Source of the DNA: Thalassia testudinum
Taxonomy: Eukaryota > Streptophyta > Magnoliopsida > Alismatales > Hydrocharitaceae
DNA length: 64,000 nucleotides
Direction of reading: 5' to 3'
Assembly: GCA_037157565.1 (NCBI GenBank)
Contig: JAZHRO010000012.1
Span: 61,123,501-61,187,500 of the forward strand
Position numbers and translations under genes: made by a program. Within the stretch, counting starts at the first letter, position 1. The number at the start of each line of letters is the position of its first letter. The notes under the pieces were generated by a model that saw only the letters and a list, made by a program, of their open reading frames with translations, was not told the origin of the DNA and did no database searches. Below are positions 49,866-60,874 of this stretch, one piece after another.

Positions 49866-51309
49866 TAATAAGTTGTGACTCATTATAGCTAAAATGCCCA
49901 AGTTAAGCTAGAAACTAGGTTAAACACTATCAACTTAACACATAAAAGGAATTAAGTGTGAAAAATAGAGAAAAAGACCTAAAACACAAAATCTATGCTA
50001 AAAATGCATAATTACGTCATTTATTCAGATATTCTATTAAATAATGTAAATTGATGATCCATGCGCAAATTTAACAAACATTTGAGTCAAAAACTTTAAG
50101 TCAAAAGTGAAATTAACTTATAACATGTTTAATTGAGCTTTAATAAAAACTTGGTTGCATTTAGACGTCATTAGGACCTTGCAATTAGAGTTTCACATTT
50201 AGGTCCTTCACATATCACATTTCATGCATAGAAAACCTTCTAAGAACCTATTTGTAACCTGTAGGGACCTTGTTGAAAGGCTCTAGGGATAAATCTGTAA
50301 CCATTTTATACCACTTATGAGCCTCGCTACAACTTTCACACCCCTTCGCCTAAGGGCTGTTGATGCAAAAGCACCAATAGCACTTGCGTGAACGAAGCAC
50401 CAACTCTTTATCGCAAGAACATGAGCAACCAGAGCCGTTCAATCCTTCACCTCTGAATCTTGTGGCCTAGATCCATTCGAAGCTTGATGAGAACCTCATC
50501 ATGAGCCATAACTAGCTCATTTTGACCTAATACAAAGGATAAAAGCTCCTACATAACTCAAGGAAAGGCTTAACTCAGAGAGATTCTGAGTTCGCAAAGA
50601 AAACAGAAACTAAGGGGTAAAAATGTAATTTCACCAATCCAATCTGAAAACAGGGTAACTCAGGGTCCAAACATAGGTCAAAGAAACCTAATAAGAGGAA
50701 AAGTGGGATGAGATGATTCAATAAGGGCTACAGCAACTCCAAGGAATTAAATGACATCCTGTAACCCTAAAAATAAACCCACTTAAAAATACGAGGTTCG
50801 AGGCAGAGAAAGAAATCAACTAAACCCTCTAAAATTCATAGAAAAATAATCTCTAGGGTTTAGAACCTTCAATTTGGCCTTAGGAACCCATTTTGACCTA
50901 CATTGAGAACCATGCCCAATTAATAACTTAATTTGGGTTTTTACGTAAATTGACCGGTCAAACAAGGTTTAATATGGAAATAAAATTCACCATCATAATC
51001 CTTATGCCCCAATTAGTCATGTATAAAAACTTGAGCCTAAGAGAAAACCTTCTTGACCAACTTTACACTTTGGTCCTCATTTATTTACTTTTTGGCCCTC
51101 AACTTTTGAACCCTCACATTTCTGCCCCTAACTCTCCTTCGTTCTTTGCATTGAGGTCCCTCATGCCAAAACCTGACCAGCACCATGCTCCGGCGACCTT
51201 GCGCGGAGCATGGCGCCGCGCAGGGTAAGGGGGAGGGTCTGGCAAGTAAACCGGGGGTGCCCTGCGTCGTCAGCCGTCGCAGGAACACCACCCTGGTCGC
51301 TGCAACCCA

Positions 51310-51343
51310 CCATACCGTCCGTGCGAACGCACGGACGGTATGG
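51310..51343 (+). repeat. 16-bp-stem hairpin upstream of the TATA box in LTR G
   Basis: Perfect arms CCATACCGTCCGTGCG and CGCACGGACGGTATGG with a 2-nt AA centre. The corresponding site in F (about 7265-7285) keeps only CGTGCG-AA-CGCACG. Confidence 0.85.
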
Positions 51344-52605
51344 GTCTCCATCTCCGGCGTCCTCCGGCGAGGGAGACACGTCGTCTCCCTCCGCCCTCCT
51401 CTCTGATTCTACCCTATAAGTACCCCCCGTCGCTCCACCGTTCAAAGGAGCTCGATCCTAACGGAGAAAGACCCCCACTTCCTCTCTTCCCACTCCGACA
51501 GGGAGCCCTCCAGCTCCGACGGCCTCCCCTCTTCCTCCTCGTCGCTCTGCCGCACTACCAGCTGCAGGGTTGCCCCTCCTCGCTCTTCCCGCGCCACGCC
51601 GTACCCAGCTGGCGCCTCTCCGGCCCTCTCCTCGCCGCCGCCCCTTCCCCTGGGCAACTTCTTCTCCGGCGACAGTCGATACGACTGTCGCCTGCTCCGG
51701 CCCCTCCTCGTCCTGCTAAGTAGGTAGAACTCCTCCTCTTCCTCCCCTCTTCCTTTTCCTCACTTTACATCTTTACTGTTGCCCCGATCCGACCAATCGC
51801 CCTCACCTTCTCCACCTCCGGCCCCTGCTCCGGCGACCCGCTCCCATCACTCCAGCAACCCACACGGCTCGCCGACCACCGCAGAACCTCCGCCTCCTCA
51901 CCCTGATCAACCTCCGCCCTTCCACTTCCCCCAAATCACCCTCTGCAACTCCACCGAACAAAATCATCTCCCAACCTGCAGTTTGACCTAGGGCGGCCCT
52001 TAGGCTCCGCCCCGCCGCCTGCACACCCCCCGACCACCTTCGCCGCACCACCGCGAAGGTCCTCCGCGTTTCTGATTGGGCCGAGAGGCCGTTTCTCTGT
52101 GGGCAGGTACCTGCGCTCGCCGCCGCCATTGTTGAAGCGAAGCAGCTTCTTCACCTGCTGCCCCAGGTGCGCCACGCCCAGGTCACGCTCCCAGGCAGTG
52201 CGAGGCGTCTTCGCGAAGTACCAGGCTGCAATCGAGTCGAAGCTCTCGTGCGAAGCCCCCGCGCTTCGCCTCGACTACCGCTGCTTCCTCCGTGCAGGCA
52301 TCCAGATTGGGGTGGGACATTTAGTCCCACCTCGGAAAGCTACTGAGGCGAACGGGCGCTTAAAGGCAAAAAGTGCCTTAAGCTGTTCGCCTCAGTTCAC
52401 GGGGTGAGGTCCCCTTCACCCGCCCGACTACCAGGCCTCGTCCGCACGCACGCCTCGCGGACCTGGCCCGACCCGACTTAGCCTGACCTGCACTCCTCGC
52501 CCACCACGCATGCCGGTGGGCCTGGACCCGGGCGCGACCCGTACCCGACTACCCGGCAGCTCTGGGAGAGCTTTCCCAAGAGCGGCTTCTGTGAGAGAGA
52601 AACGC

Positions 52606-52632
52606 GGGGGGGGGGGGGGGGGGGGGGGGGGG
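52606..52632 (+). repeat. G27 homopolymer
   Basis: Twenty-seven consecutive G inside LTR G, absent from F at the matching place. Confidence 0.9.
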
Positions 52633-52772
52633 AAGGGTAGAGTAGGTTTTTGCCCGCTGACGAGAGCTTTGAAGTGTGCAGGCACAGGCGAAGAAGAAGA
52701 AGACGAGCGAGGCAGAGAAGAAGGAGGACGAAAGCTGAAGGAAGGAGGAGCACTGTAGCAGCGGCGGTTTAA

Positions 52773-52798
52773 GTCGTCTGATTGGAAAATCAGACGAC
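52773..52798 (+). repeat. GTCGTCTGAT hairpin in LTR G
   Basis: Ten-base perfect arms GTCGTCTGAT and ATCAGACGAC with a 6-nt loop, matching in place the AGGACGTCT hairpin of F (8899-8927). Confidence 0.7.
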
Positions 52799-54824
52799 GC
52801 TCTGAAGGCAGAAAAGAGGAAGAAGAACAGGACCGCAAGGGAAAAGAGAAAGAAAGAGACAAGCAGAAACAAGAGCTGAAAGAAGAAGAAGAACATCACC
52901 CACTGCTGCAGATAAAGAAGATAGAAAGAAAAAGAAGAAAGAAGGAGAGACGACGTCCTGACAGCAAAAGCAGAAGAAGAGAGCACGAGAAGAAGATCTG
53001 AAGAACAGAAGGCAGAAGAAGAAGACCACAAGGAGATAAAGAAACCAAAAGCCAAAGAGGAAGAAGAGAAGAGAAGAAGAAGCCAAATTTTCATTTCTCT
53101 CTCTCTCTCTTTATTTTTGTAATAAGAATTTGTACCCCTAGAATACGACTTGCTCCCTGAGTTCGACCTCAGGAACTCTTTTATTTCCGAGTAACAAATT
53201 GTATTAAACTGGTAATCACTTCTCTATACTATACTACGACGAAATAATAGAACTATAGAGGAAGGTCGTCACCAAAGCTTCACGTGATTTGTTGCGTGGC
53301 CTCACCACTATCCCTAGATCCCATCCAACAGTCCATCTTCGATTTGGCTCTTCTCACCCTCCTCTCCTCTCATCCTCGTTGCCCAAGCCCTAATCACTTA
53401 ATTCCACCGTGCGGTGAGAGGAATCACTAATCACTCTACTTAAGCACCTTACTAGCCTCGCATGGAAAGGATAGACCTCCTCTCCTACTTCCTTGAGCCC
53501 GATCCCTTCGTCCCCACCAGTTCCCCTTATCCTTTCACTCTCCACATCAGTGACAATGGTGTGGTTTTTCACCACCATTTCCTCCTCGCTGCTAGGGATG
53601 ACGTACGCCTGAGGATGACCTTGAGGCTCCTCTTGTGGGCTTTTCCTTCACTTGAGATCTCCCCCCATCCTCCTTAACCGTCGGCTTTGGATCCAAGAGA
53701 GTCCCCTTCATCTGATTAGATTAGGATTTCCTGCTTTGTTAGAGTAGTTTAGATTAGGAAGTAGTATACAGTAGCTTAGTTAATAGTAGATCAGTTAGAA
53801 ATCCACTCGTTTGATCGATAGCTTAGGAGTAGATTAGAGTAGAATTCACACACCCACCTCCTCTAATCAATTCAGATCAGAGGAGATGAATTCATATCAC
53901 TCATCTGATCATTGATCTCCCCCCTCACATCACCATTTCATGTTCTGATTTCCCTTGAATTTTAATTCGAAATCCACCCACCCATTAGAGTCAAACCCTC
54001 ATCTCATTGCTTTTTAGCTTTGAGATGAGGATTTGCGCTCAAAATCCATCTAGGTATCTCCCATTCATCTCAGATTTTTCACAAAGACCTCTGATCTAAT
54101 TTTAATTTGGTTTTTAATGCAAGATCGTGAGATTTTGAATCAATTGAGTTTTGAATGGTTTTGATCAAGTGAATTGATACGTTTTTTTGTAATTCAGTTC
54201 ATGGTAGTGAATCTGAGATATTTTTGATGAAAAGTCTTTTCTCAGATGAGCATGTCTGAATTTGGCATGAATTGAGATTTTATGGTCTTAAATGTGAGGT
54301 AGAGCCAAGGAGAATAAACCTTGTTGATTTGAGGTTCTACCATGTATTTTTGAGTGGAATTATTGTTTGGGATTCTGATTTCCAACTTAAGGAATTTTCA
54401 GTATTCCTTAAGGTTCTTAAACAATGGGATTCAAGAGAATTTAATGGACTAATCTAACACTTCCTTCATGCTATCCATAGCATTAGGTAGGTGTTAGATC
54501 AGTGGTTCTCTATGATTGGAATGAAGAATATGGTTTGAGAATTTTTTATTTGGATCCTTACACCCCGATTTGATTGCAAAATGATTTCCAAGTATTGTCA
54601 GATTTTTTAAGGATGCTTACTATGTGATTTTTGAATCCCAATTCTACATATCAAAGTGCTACTTCAGCAAATCACTCCTTGAAGTTGGATGTTTTGAGCA
54701 AAAAATCAGACTTGACAAAGTCTGATTTTGGATGTATTAGATACTGGATTTGCCTATCAGACCTGCTGTAGCTGTCGGATTGATGAATAGATGCACTGCT
54801 GCAGCCTTTAAGAATTAGTTAAGA

Positions 54825-55430
54825 TGTTACAACCCGCTCCCGACTCCCTTCAGGACCTAAGAACAGCTCACCTCGACGAACCCCAAGACCAAGTCATCCA
54901 ACGAAAAATAACCAAATGCATGTTCATTCCACAACGACACGAGTAATGTAACTAAGCAAAAAATGTATAACTGACAGTAAAAGAAAGGGAACAGCAAACC
55001 ACAAAAATATTACTGGCCATCAGCGGAAAATACAAGTACATAACATAGCCATCCCAATCGAAACTGGTAGAAATATAATTGAATTTAACTATGAGCTGCA
55101 GGTACTCACTACCACAAAACTCTTTGTAAGAGAAATAGAAGAAAACTATAGCTGGGATCAACTGCGCCCAACGCCTTCAGCAGCATGGTGGCTCTAGCTG
55201 CTCAAATCCCTGACTTGAATAAGATTATAAAATCTGTGGTCAGCTAATGCTAAGTAGAGTGGTGGTTAAATCACTTACATACAATATAATTTAAACAGGC
55301 AGCTAGCTAAGCATGCATTTAACAATTTATTTGTTATCATTCGTTTCCAATTATCATTTTTCTGATTCGAGTACTCTAATCAGGTTCCATGACATTTCTC
55401 AATCTTCTTATTCCCTATGGGAACGATCTT
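54825..55430 (-). mobile_element. M1: 3' end of a chromovirus-type LTR, cut by M2
   Basis: The plus strand begins TGTTACAACCCGC, the complement of the second family's LTR 3' end. It runs 606 bp along the LTR until M2 interrupts it at 55431. TAAGA precedes it in copy 5. The rest should lie beyond the right edge. Confidence 0.75.
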
Positions 55431-56691
55431 TGTTACGACTCAGTTCCCGAATCCCTACAAGACACGAAACCGACTCAACTCGACTAATCCCAAGACCCAG
55501 TCGTCCAACAAAAAATAACCAAAAAGTAGGAAAGTAAACCACATTCACTATGCTAAGTAACTAACAGTAAAAGAATACAAGCACTAAAAGAAATAAAAGC
55601 TGCTAACAATACATATTACCACCACAACAGTAAAATGGAAACAAGGAACAGAAACGTAAAGGTAACAAGAGTCTGAACTCATTAACAACAGAAATTACTA
55701 CAATAGGAAGACTACTCTACCAGATAACCCAGGAGTATTGGGGGCTCGAACGGCAGGCTCACGTGCCTCTACAAGCCCTGAACCTGTAACAAAACGAAGT
55801 CCTATACCAAGGAACAATCACAATGGAACATTCAGAATAGTATAGAAAGCCTTCTAACAAGTAGAGGAACTCACAAGGAAAACACCGATATCTTGTTTGC
55901 ATAAAACGGACCTCAAACAGACCCTTAACGGGTCAAAAATAGGGCTACAAACCTAAATCAGACGTCTGGCACAAGGTCCAGACGTCTTAAAAGTAAACAG
56001 GAACTCACCTCAGGTTCTATGTCGACTTCAGACGTCCAGAAACTCTTCTAGACCGTCTGGACCCAACTCCAGACGTCCGACCTCTCCTCCGGACATCTAG
56101 GAGTGCTTCCAGTCGTCTGGTAAGCTGTCCAGACGTTCGAAATGCGTGGGAGGGCGTGTCCCGCGCCTTCCCGAAGTAATCCCTAAACGCGATAGCCAAA
56201 TCGCCTATAATTAGCCACGCAAACGTAGCTGCGGACCGGCATGCATGGCCATATCCGCAAAAGGAACGTACCTTCACGGAGATCTGCTTTCAGACGTCTG
56301 GAGTAGTCACCAGACGTCTGCCACATCGTCTGGACGTCACGCCAGATGTCTGATTTTAGAAAAATTCCAGAAACAGAGCGACCTGCTGCTCTCCCCCGCC
56401 ACGTGCAGTCATGGCCTCGCCTTCTCGCTTGCAGGTTCGACTGCAGCAAGTGTCGAGGATGTCTTCCCTGACGCGCTCCTCCTCCCGCGCGCGCCGCTTC
56501 AGCCGTGCATCCTCCGGCGAGAACCCACGAGCTCGCGAGCTTAAGCTCTTCCTCCTCTCCTCACGCCGCCTCTCCTCCATATCGTCACTCTCGCGCTCTC
56601 TCTCGCACTCACTCCTCTCACTATGGTGGAGAGGAAGGGAAGAAGGTGGATGTGGTGAAGTGGGGAGAACGGGAGAGGAGAAGAGGGTTTA
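55431..56691 (-). mobile_element. M2: chromovirus-type LTR with internal deletion, cut by M3
   Basis: Begins TGTTACGACTCAG on the plus strand, preceded by ATCTT. It covers the LTR 3' end, then jumps at about 55715 to the part near the palindrome clusters, so roughly the segment equal to 18190-19290 of H is missing. AGACGTCT clusters lie at 55960-56140 and 56290-56355. It is interrupted by M3 at 56692. Confidence 0.72.
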
Positions 56692-59378
56692 TGTAACGAC
56701 CCGATTCCTGAGTCCCTACGAGACACGAGAATCGGACCGACTCGACTAATCCCAAGACCAGGTCATCCAATGAGAAAGTAACCAAAAGAGCAGTAAAATA
56801 AACCACATTCAACATGAATATAACTAGCAGTAATAAAATACAGCAGTAAGAAAAGGAACTACTACAGTATACACCATGACAACAGTAGAAGACCAAATAT
56901 ATACATCACATGAAGCTTACAATAAAGAAGTACAAGGAGTAACAAGGAAACTACTCACTACAGTGGAAGAAAAGTACAAAAAGAACTGCGGGTAACTCTA
57001 CTGGACCCTACTAGGCCCAGCGTCCTCTGCAGCCGCTGACCCTGGCTGCTCAACACCTGGTCCTGAAAAGTAACGAGTGTAACACGTCAGCGAAATGCTG
57101 AGTAGAGTGGCAACTAAAAGCTAAAGAAGCAGTAGAGTGTACAGTAGCTGTTATAATTTTACTTTCTTTATTTACGTCTTTCTATTATTTCACGATTTAT
57201 TTATTTCCCAGATCCTTCACTTGATCTCGAATGTTCCTCGTGGGAACGATCTTGATTGCAGTCTTTTCTGAAAAGTAGAAGTAACATGTGGTGCTCTCCT
57301 GGCAGGGAGAGTCCGCCGTGGTGGTCCTACCCTCAGTCAACCACACCAAGGTCGCTGACAGACGTAACGGTGACTACGGCAAGCGTGATAAGCGCATGGG
57401 TAGCTACCCCGCACTGGCACGCGGTCAGTCATTTCCATTAATGGGTGCGCTCAAAATACAGCACGGAACTAGTATAGGGCAGAGCCCTCTCAGTAACAGG
57501 GGTCCAACCCCTCCACAGTCCGTGCACCCTCGCCTGACTACCCTGGTTTGCCTAGTGGGCCTAACAAGTCGGTGTAGGAGGCTAGCAGAACCCCGGGGCC
57601 CATGGGGTAGCTAGTGCTCTCCCTACACTAGTAGCTCTCCTCGGTACTGCGTACGCTATGGCCAGCAAGTCGGTGTACAGTGGCCAAACCCACCCTGGTC
57701 TCAACCTGAGGGCAGCAAGCTCCCCTCTACACTAAGAGGTAATGTGTGCTCTCTTTGGTACCACGTACCCAAGAGACTACACACTTCCACGTTTCACTTC
57801 CTCAGTTCCCTTTTATTCTCTTCCTAGGAGTTCTACTCCTAATTCCCCGTAGGGTTCGTGTTCTTTCTGTTTGGCCATTTTAGGTTTCACCGTTCCAGTT
57901 TTACGTTCATACCACCCATATTCTCAATCATATTTATTCATTCATAACAGGCAGCTGTTAAATCAATTTACAGGCAGCTATTATTTCCTTTCCACTTTTC
58001 CGAGACTGCAATATTTATATATTCCACTAGTTTTCCAGTCCTAGGATTCATGCCGTACCCTAGGATCTATCATTCAATCTAGTTTTCCAGCCCTAGGATT
58101 CATGCAATAATACCCTGGGATCTATCATTCAATCTAGTTTCTCATTCCTAGGGTTCATGCAATGCCCTAGACTCTATTAATTGTTCCACAATTGTAACAA
58201 ATTATGTTAATAAATTTAAAAGCCTCTACCAGCTACAACGGGAGTACTGGAGCGTGGTCGGAAATCCCGCGCGCCTTCGCAACCCCTAAGACTGCAATGG
58301 AACGGGGTCCTAACACAAGGATCAAGCACAAGGAGTTTCTCAGAACGGTATACAATTACTGTAAACGGGTAGAGGATTTTATTCTGGAAATAACGCAACT
58401 CAAAACGCGGAAAACGGACTCCGAACGGGCCCTAAACCGGTCGAAAATGACGAAACTGTACAAAATCAGACGTCTGGAACCTCTTCCAAACGTCTTAAAA
58501 GGTGGGTCAGATTGTACCTGAGCTCGGTGTAGTCCTTCAGACATCCAGAAGCCTGCTGGAACGTCTGACCCCGGTTCCCAGATGTCCGATGGTCACCCCA
58601 GACGTCTGGAAGTCCTCTCCGTCGTCTGGCACTGCGGCCAGACGTCCGATTCACGTGGGATGGCGAGCCCTCGCGCCCTCCCAAGCAAAACCTGCACGCA
58701 CCCACATTCGCTCTCAGCACGACGGGTCGCAAACGAAGGTGCGGCGGACGGCTACATGGCCGTACACGCAAAAAAGGAAGAAGGTAGAAATATCTTACCT
58801 GCCAAACGTCTGGACAGTCCTCCAGACGTCTTCACCGTCGTCTAGTCGTAAGCCCAGACGTCTGATTCTGGAAAATTTTCCAGAATCAGAGCCTGACTCG
58901 CTCTCCACCCGCGACGCACGGCCGTGCTGCGCCCCGTCCGCCTGCTGCCCGAGCTACAGCAGCCCCTCCGCGACACTCCGGCAAGCTCGAGCCCTCACGG
59001 TCGAGCGTCTTCCTCCTCTCGCAACACCCCCTCCCGCACACTCACCGCGGCTGCTGTTGCCGCCGCTCACTCGCTGGCTTGCGCTCTCTCACTGGCAGGG
59101 AGAAGAAGAAGAGGGAAGCGGAGGAGATGAGGGTAAGGGAGAGGGTGAGGGGGCCTTATAAGGCCGCGCGGGGAGAGAGAGAGAAAAGAGATGCACCCTG
59201 CAGGAGGAGAGAGAGAAAATGAGGGAAGAGAGCGGCGGGTGCAGTCTGTGCGCGCATGCGCACAGACGCAATCCCATACCCCGCAAAAATTTAATTCCAA
59301 ACATCTGGAAAGGGTTCCAGACGTCTGGGCCACTTCCCAAACGTCTTAAAAAACCCGTCTGAGGCCACGTTCGTAACA
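56692..59378 (-). mobile_element. M3 3' LTR, 2687 bp, chromovirus (Tekay/Del type)
   Basis: On the minus strand it starts TGTTACGAACG at 59378 and ends ...GGGTCGTTACA at 56692. It is preceded in transcription order by the element's polyprotein, so this is the 3' LTR. Its length equals H (2672 bp). A palindromic CCTTATAAGG at 59154-59163 is the likely TATA site. AGACGTCT clusters lie at 58463-58500, 58536-58662, 58802-58866 and 59297-59350. A 30-bp perfect palindrome is at 58861-58890 and a consensus splice donor CAGGTAAGATA at about 58791-58802. This copy identifies the family of D, E, H, M1 and M2. Confidence 0.88.
58861..58890 (-). repeat. 30-bp perfect palindrome in the M3 LTR leader
   Basis: Arm TCTGATTCTGGAAAA followed at once by its exact complement. 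It lies about 270 nt downstream of the TATA box on the minus strand. Arms contain TTCNNGAA units. Confidence 0.9.
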
Positions 59379-59474
59379 ATATAACAAACTCAAAGGAAGT
59401 TTCGTCCTCGAAACTTCCGCTAACTAGGGTGCGGGAAAGAACGACATATAAAAACATAACAAACTCAAAGAGGA
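59379..59474 (-). other. Spacer between M3 polyprotein and 3' LTR with conserved inverted repeat
   Basis: Positions 59394-59417 form a hairpin with arms GGAAGTTTCG and CGAAACTTCC. On the coding strand this is the TTTCGAGGACGAAA element seen at the 3' end of many Tekay/Del chromoviruses, close to where the polypurine tract is expected. No clean polypurine tract touches the LTR. A 15-bp direct repeat, ataacaaactcaaag, occurs at 59381-59395 and 59456-59470. Confidence 0.6.
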
Positions 59475-60874
59475 TCGAAGTCGGTCCGAAAAGACGTACC
59501 CGCGAAGAGCTCTAAGTACCGCTCCCGCATTTCCGCCTCAGGCTCCCAGGTAGTCTCCTCGTACCGCTGGCTCCTCCACAAAACCTTCACCAGGGGTACT
59601 TGCTTTCGTCTCAAACTACAGACGGCTCGGTCAAGAATCTGTACTGGCCGCTCGGGGTAGGTCAGGTTGTCGCCCACCTCGACGCTCTCGTGACTCAGTA
59701 CATGATTGGGATCGGCTACGTACTTCCTGAGGTTGGACACGTGGAACACGTCGTGCACACCAGAAAGCTGAGGAGGGAGGGCAAGTCTGTAAGCAACGGG
59801 TCCAACCCGCTCCAGGACCTCAAAGGGCCCCACGAACCTCGTCGCGAGCTTCCCTCTCACCCCAAACCGCTGCAGGCCCTTCATGGGTGAAACACGAAGG
59901 AAGACGTGGTCCCCAACCTCAAATAGCACCTCTCTACATCTCCGATCCGCGTAGCTCTTCTGCCTGCTCCTGACAGTGCGGAGTCACTTGTGGATCTGCT
60001 CGACTACCTCCTGACTCTGCCGGATCAACCTGGGGCCAACCTCCCACTTGGTCCCCACCTCAACCCAACTCAAGGGTGCCTTACACCTCCGTCCGTACAG
60101 AGCCTCGTAGGGAGCCATGCCGATGCTCGAGTGATAGTTGTTTTATGCAAACTCCGCCAGGGGCAGGTGCTCCTCCCAAGAGCCCCTCCAGTCCAGTACA
60201 CAGGCACGCAAAAGGTCCTCAAGTGTCTATATCGTGCGCTCAGACTGTCTGTCCGTCTGGGGGTGGTAAGCTGTACTAAATCTCAACCACATCCCCAGGG
60301 CCTGCTGAAACTCGGTCCAAAACTGGGACATAAAGCGGGTATCCCGGTCGGATACGATCTCCCGCGGAACTCCGTGTAGTCGCACCACGTCGCGGATATA
60401 CCTCTCTCCCAACTATGCTGGTCCCAAAGTGACTCGGATCGGCAAGAATCGTGCCATCTTCGTCAGTCTATCCACAATTACCCAGACTGCGTCGTGTCCT
60501 CGCTGGGTAACAGGTAAGCCCACCACCAAGTCTATGGTGATTCTCTCCCACTTCCACTCTGGCACTGGAAGTGGCTGTAGCGGCCCTGCAGGCCTATGAT
60601 GCTCGGCTTTCACCTGCTGGCACACTAAGCACTGCTGCACGAATTCACCCACATCCTGCTTCATCCCCCTCCACCGAAACTCGCGTCTCAGGTCGTGGTA
60701 CATCTTCGTGTTTCTGGGATGTATGGTGAATCTGGAACCGTGTGCCTCAGTCAGGAGCTCTCTCAACAAATCCTCGTCTCTGGGAACGCACAACCGTCCC
60801 CTCAGGCGCAGCACCTGGTCTGTGAAAGAGAAGTCCCCTGGGTCTCCTGACAGTACTCTGTCGCGCAAGGACTA
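59465..60874 (-). pseudogene. M3 integrase and C-terminal chromodomain
   Basis: Minus-strand Ty3 integrase, which inserts the DNA copy and, in chromoviruses, carries a targeting chromodomain. From 60871 down are the zinc-binding H/C region ('CLVCQQVKAEHHRPAGPLQ') and a first catalytic Asp in 'ERITIDLVVGLP'. A second lies near 'SDRDTRF', and the Glu is in 'DRQSERT' (usual Gly changed to Arg). The final open block 59929-59465 (154 aa) has the GPY/F module 'VGPFEVLERVGPVAYRLALPP' (residues 33-53). A chromodomain follows at about residues 93-142, with 'VKVLWRSQRYEETTWEPE'. In-frame stops at 60872, 60413, 60227, near 60135 and near 59990 break it. Four of the five look like C-to-T changes (CAG to TAG, CGA to TGA). 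Confidence 0.85.

Larger units (their letters stand above)
50485..53274 (+). mobile_element. LTR G: 2.8-kb solo LTR of the third family, nested in copy 5
   Basis: Starts TGATGAGAACCTCATCATGAG and ends ...GGTCGTCACCA, with a perfect AAGCT duplication at 50480-50484 and 53275-53279. Length is 2790 bp, related to F (2707 bp). TATA-type cctataag is at 51413-51420, after a strong hairpin (51310-51343). The leader is GC-rich and CT-rich and includes a splice-donor-like CAGGTACC near 52104. A G27 run (52606-52632), a purine tract (about 52680-53090) and a hairpin (52773-52798) follow. The end repeats the gctccctgagttcgacctc phrase seen in F. Long proline- or leucine-rich frames here reflect composition, not genes. 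Confidence 0.88.
49866..54824 (+). mobile_element. Copy 5: partial 5-kb-family LTR inserted in the LINE
   Basis: Starts TAATAAGTTGTGACTCATTA, a decayed version of the family's TGATGAGTTG dyad. Its own pieces are 49866-50484 and 53280-54824. LTR G lies between. At 54825 it is cut by the minus-strand chromovirus cascade, so its AT-rich end is not in the window and would lie to the right of 64000. The part at 53850-54820 matches the CTG-rich middle of copies 1, 2 and 4. The right-hand target duplication cannot be checked. Confidence 0.78.

Noticed and set aside
51161..52407. Several 70-127-codon frames on both strands
   Set aside because: GC-rich promoter and leader of LTR G. F, the related LTR, does not keep these frames.
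52428..53094. Long minus-strand frames (144, 181 and 98 codons) in LTR G
   Set aside because: Same cause as above: purine tract and a G27 run read in reverse. Low-complexity proteins with no family motif.
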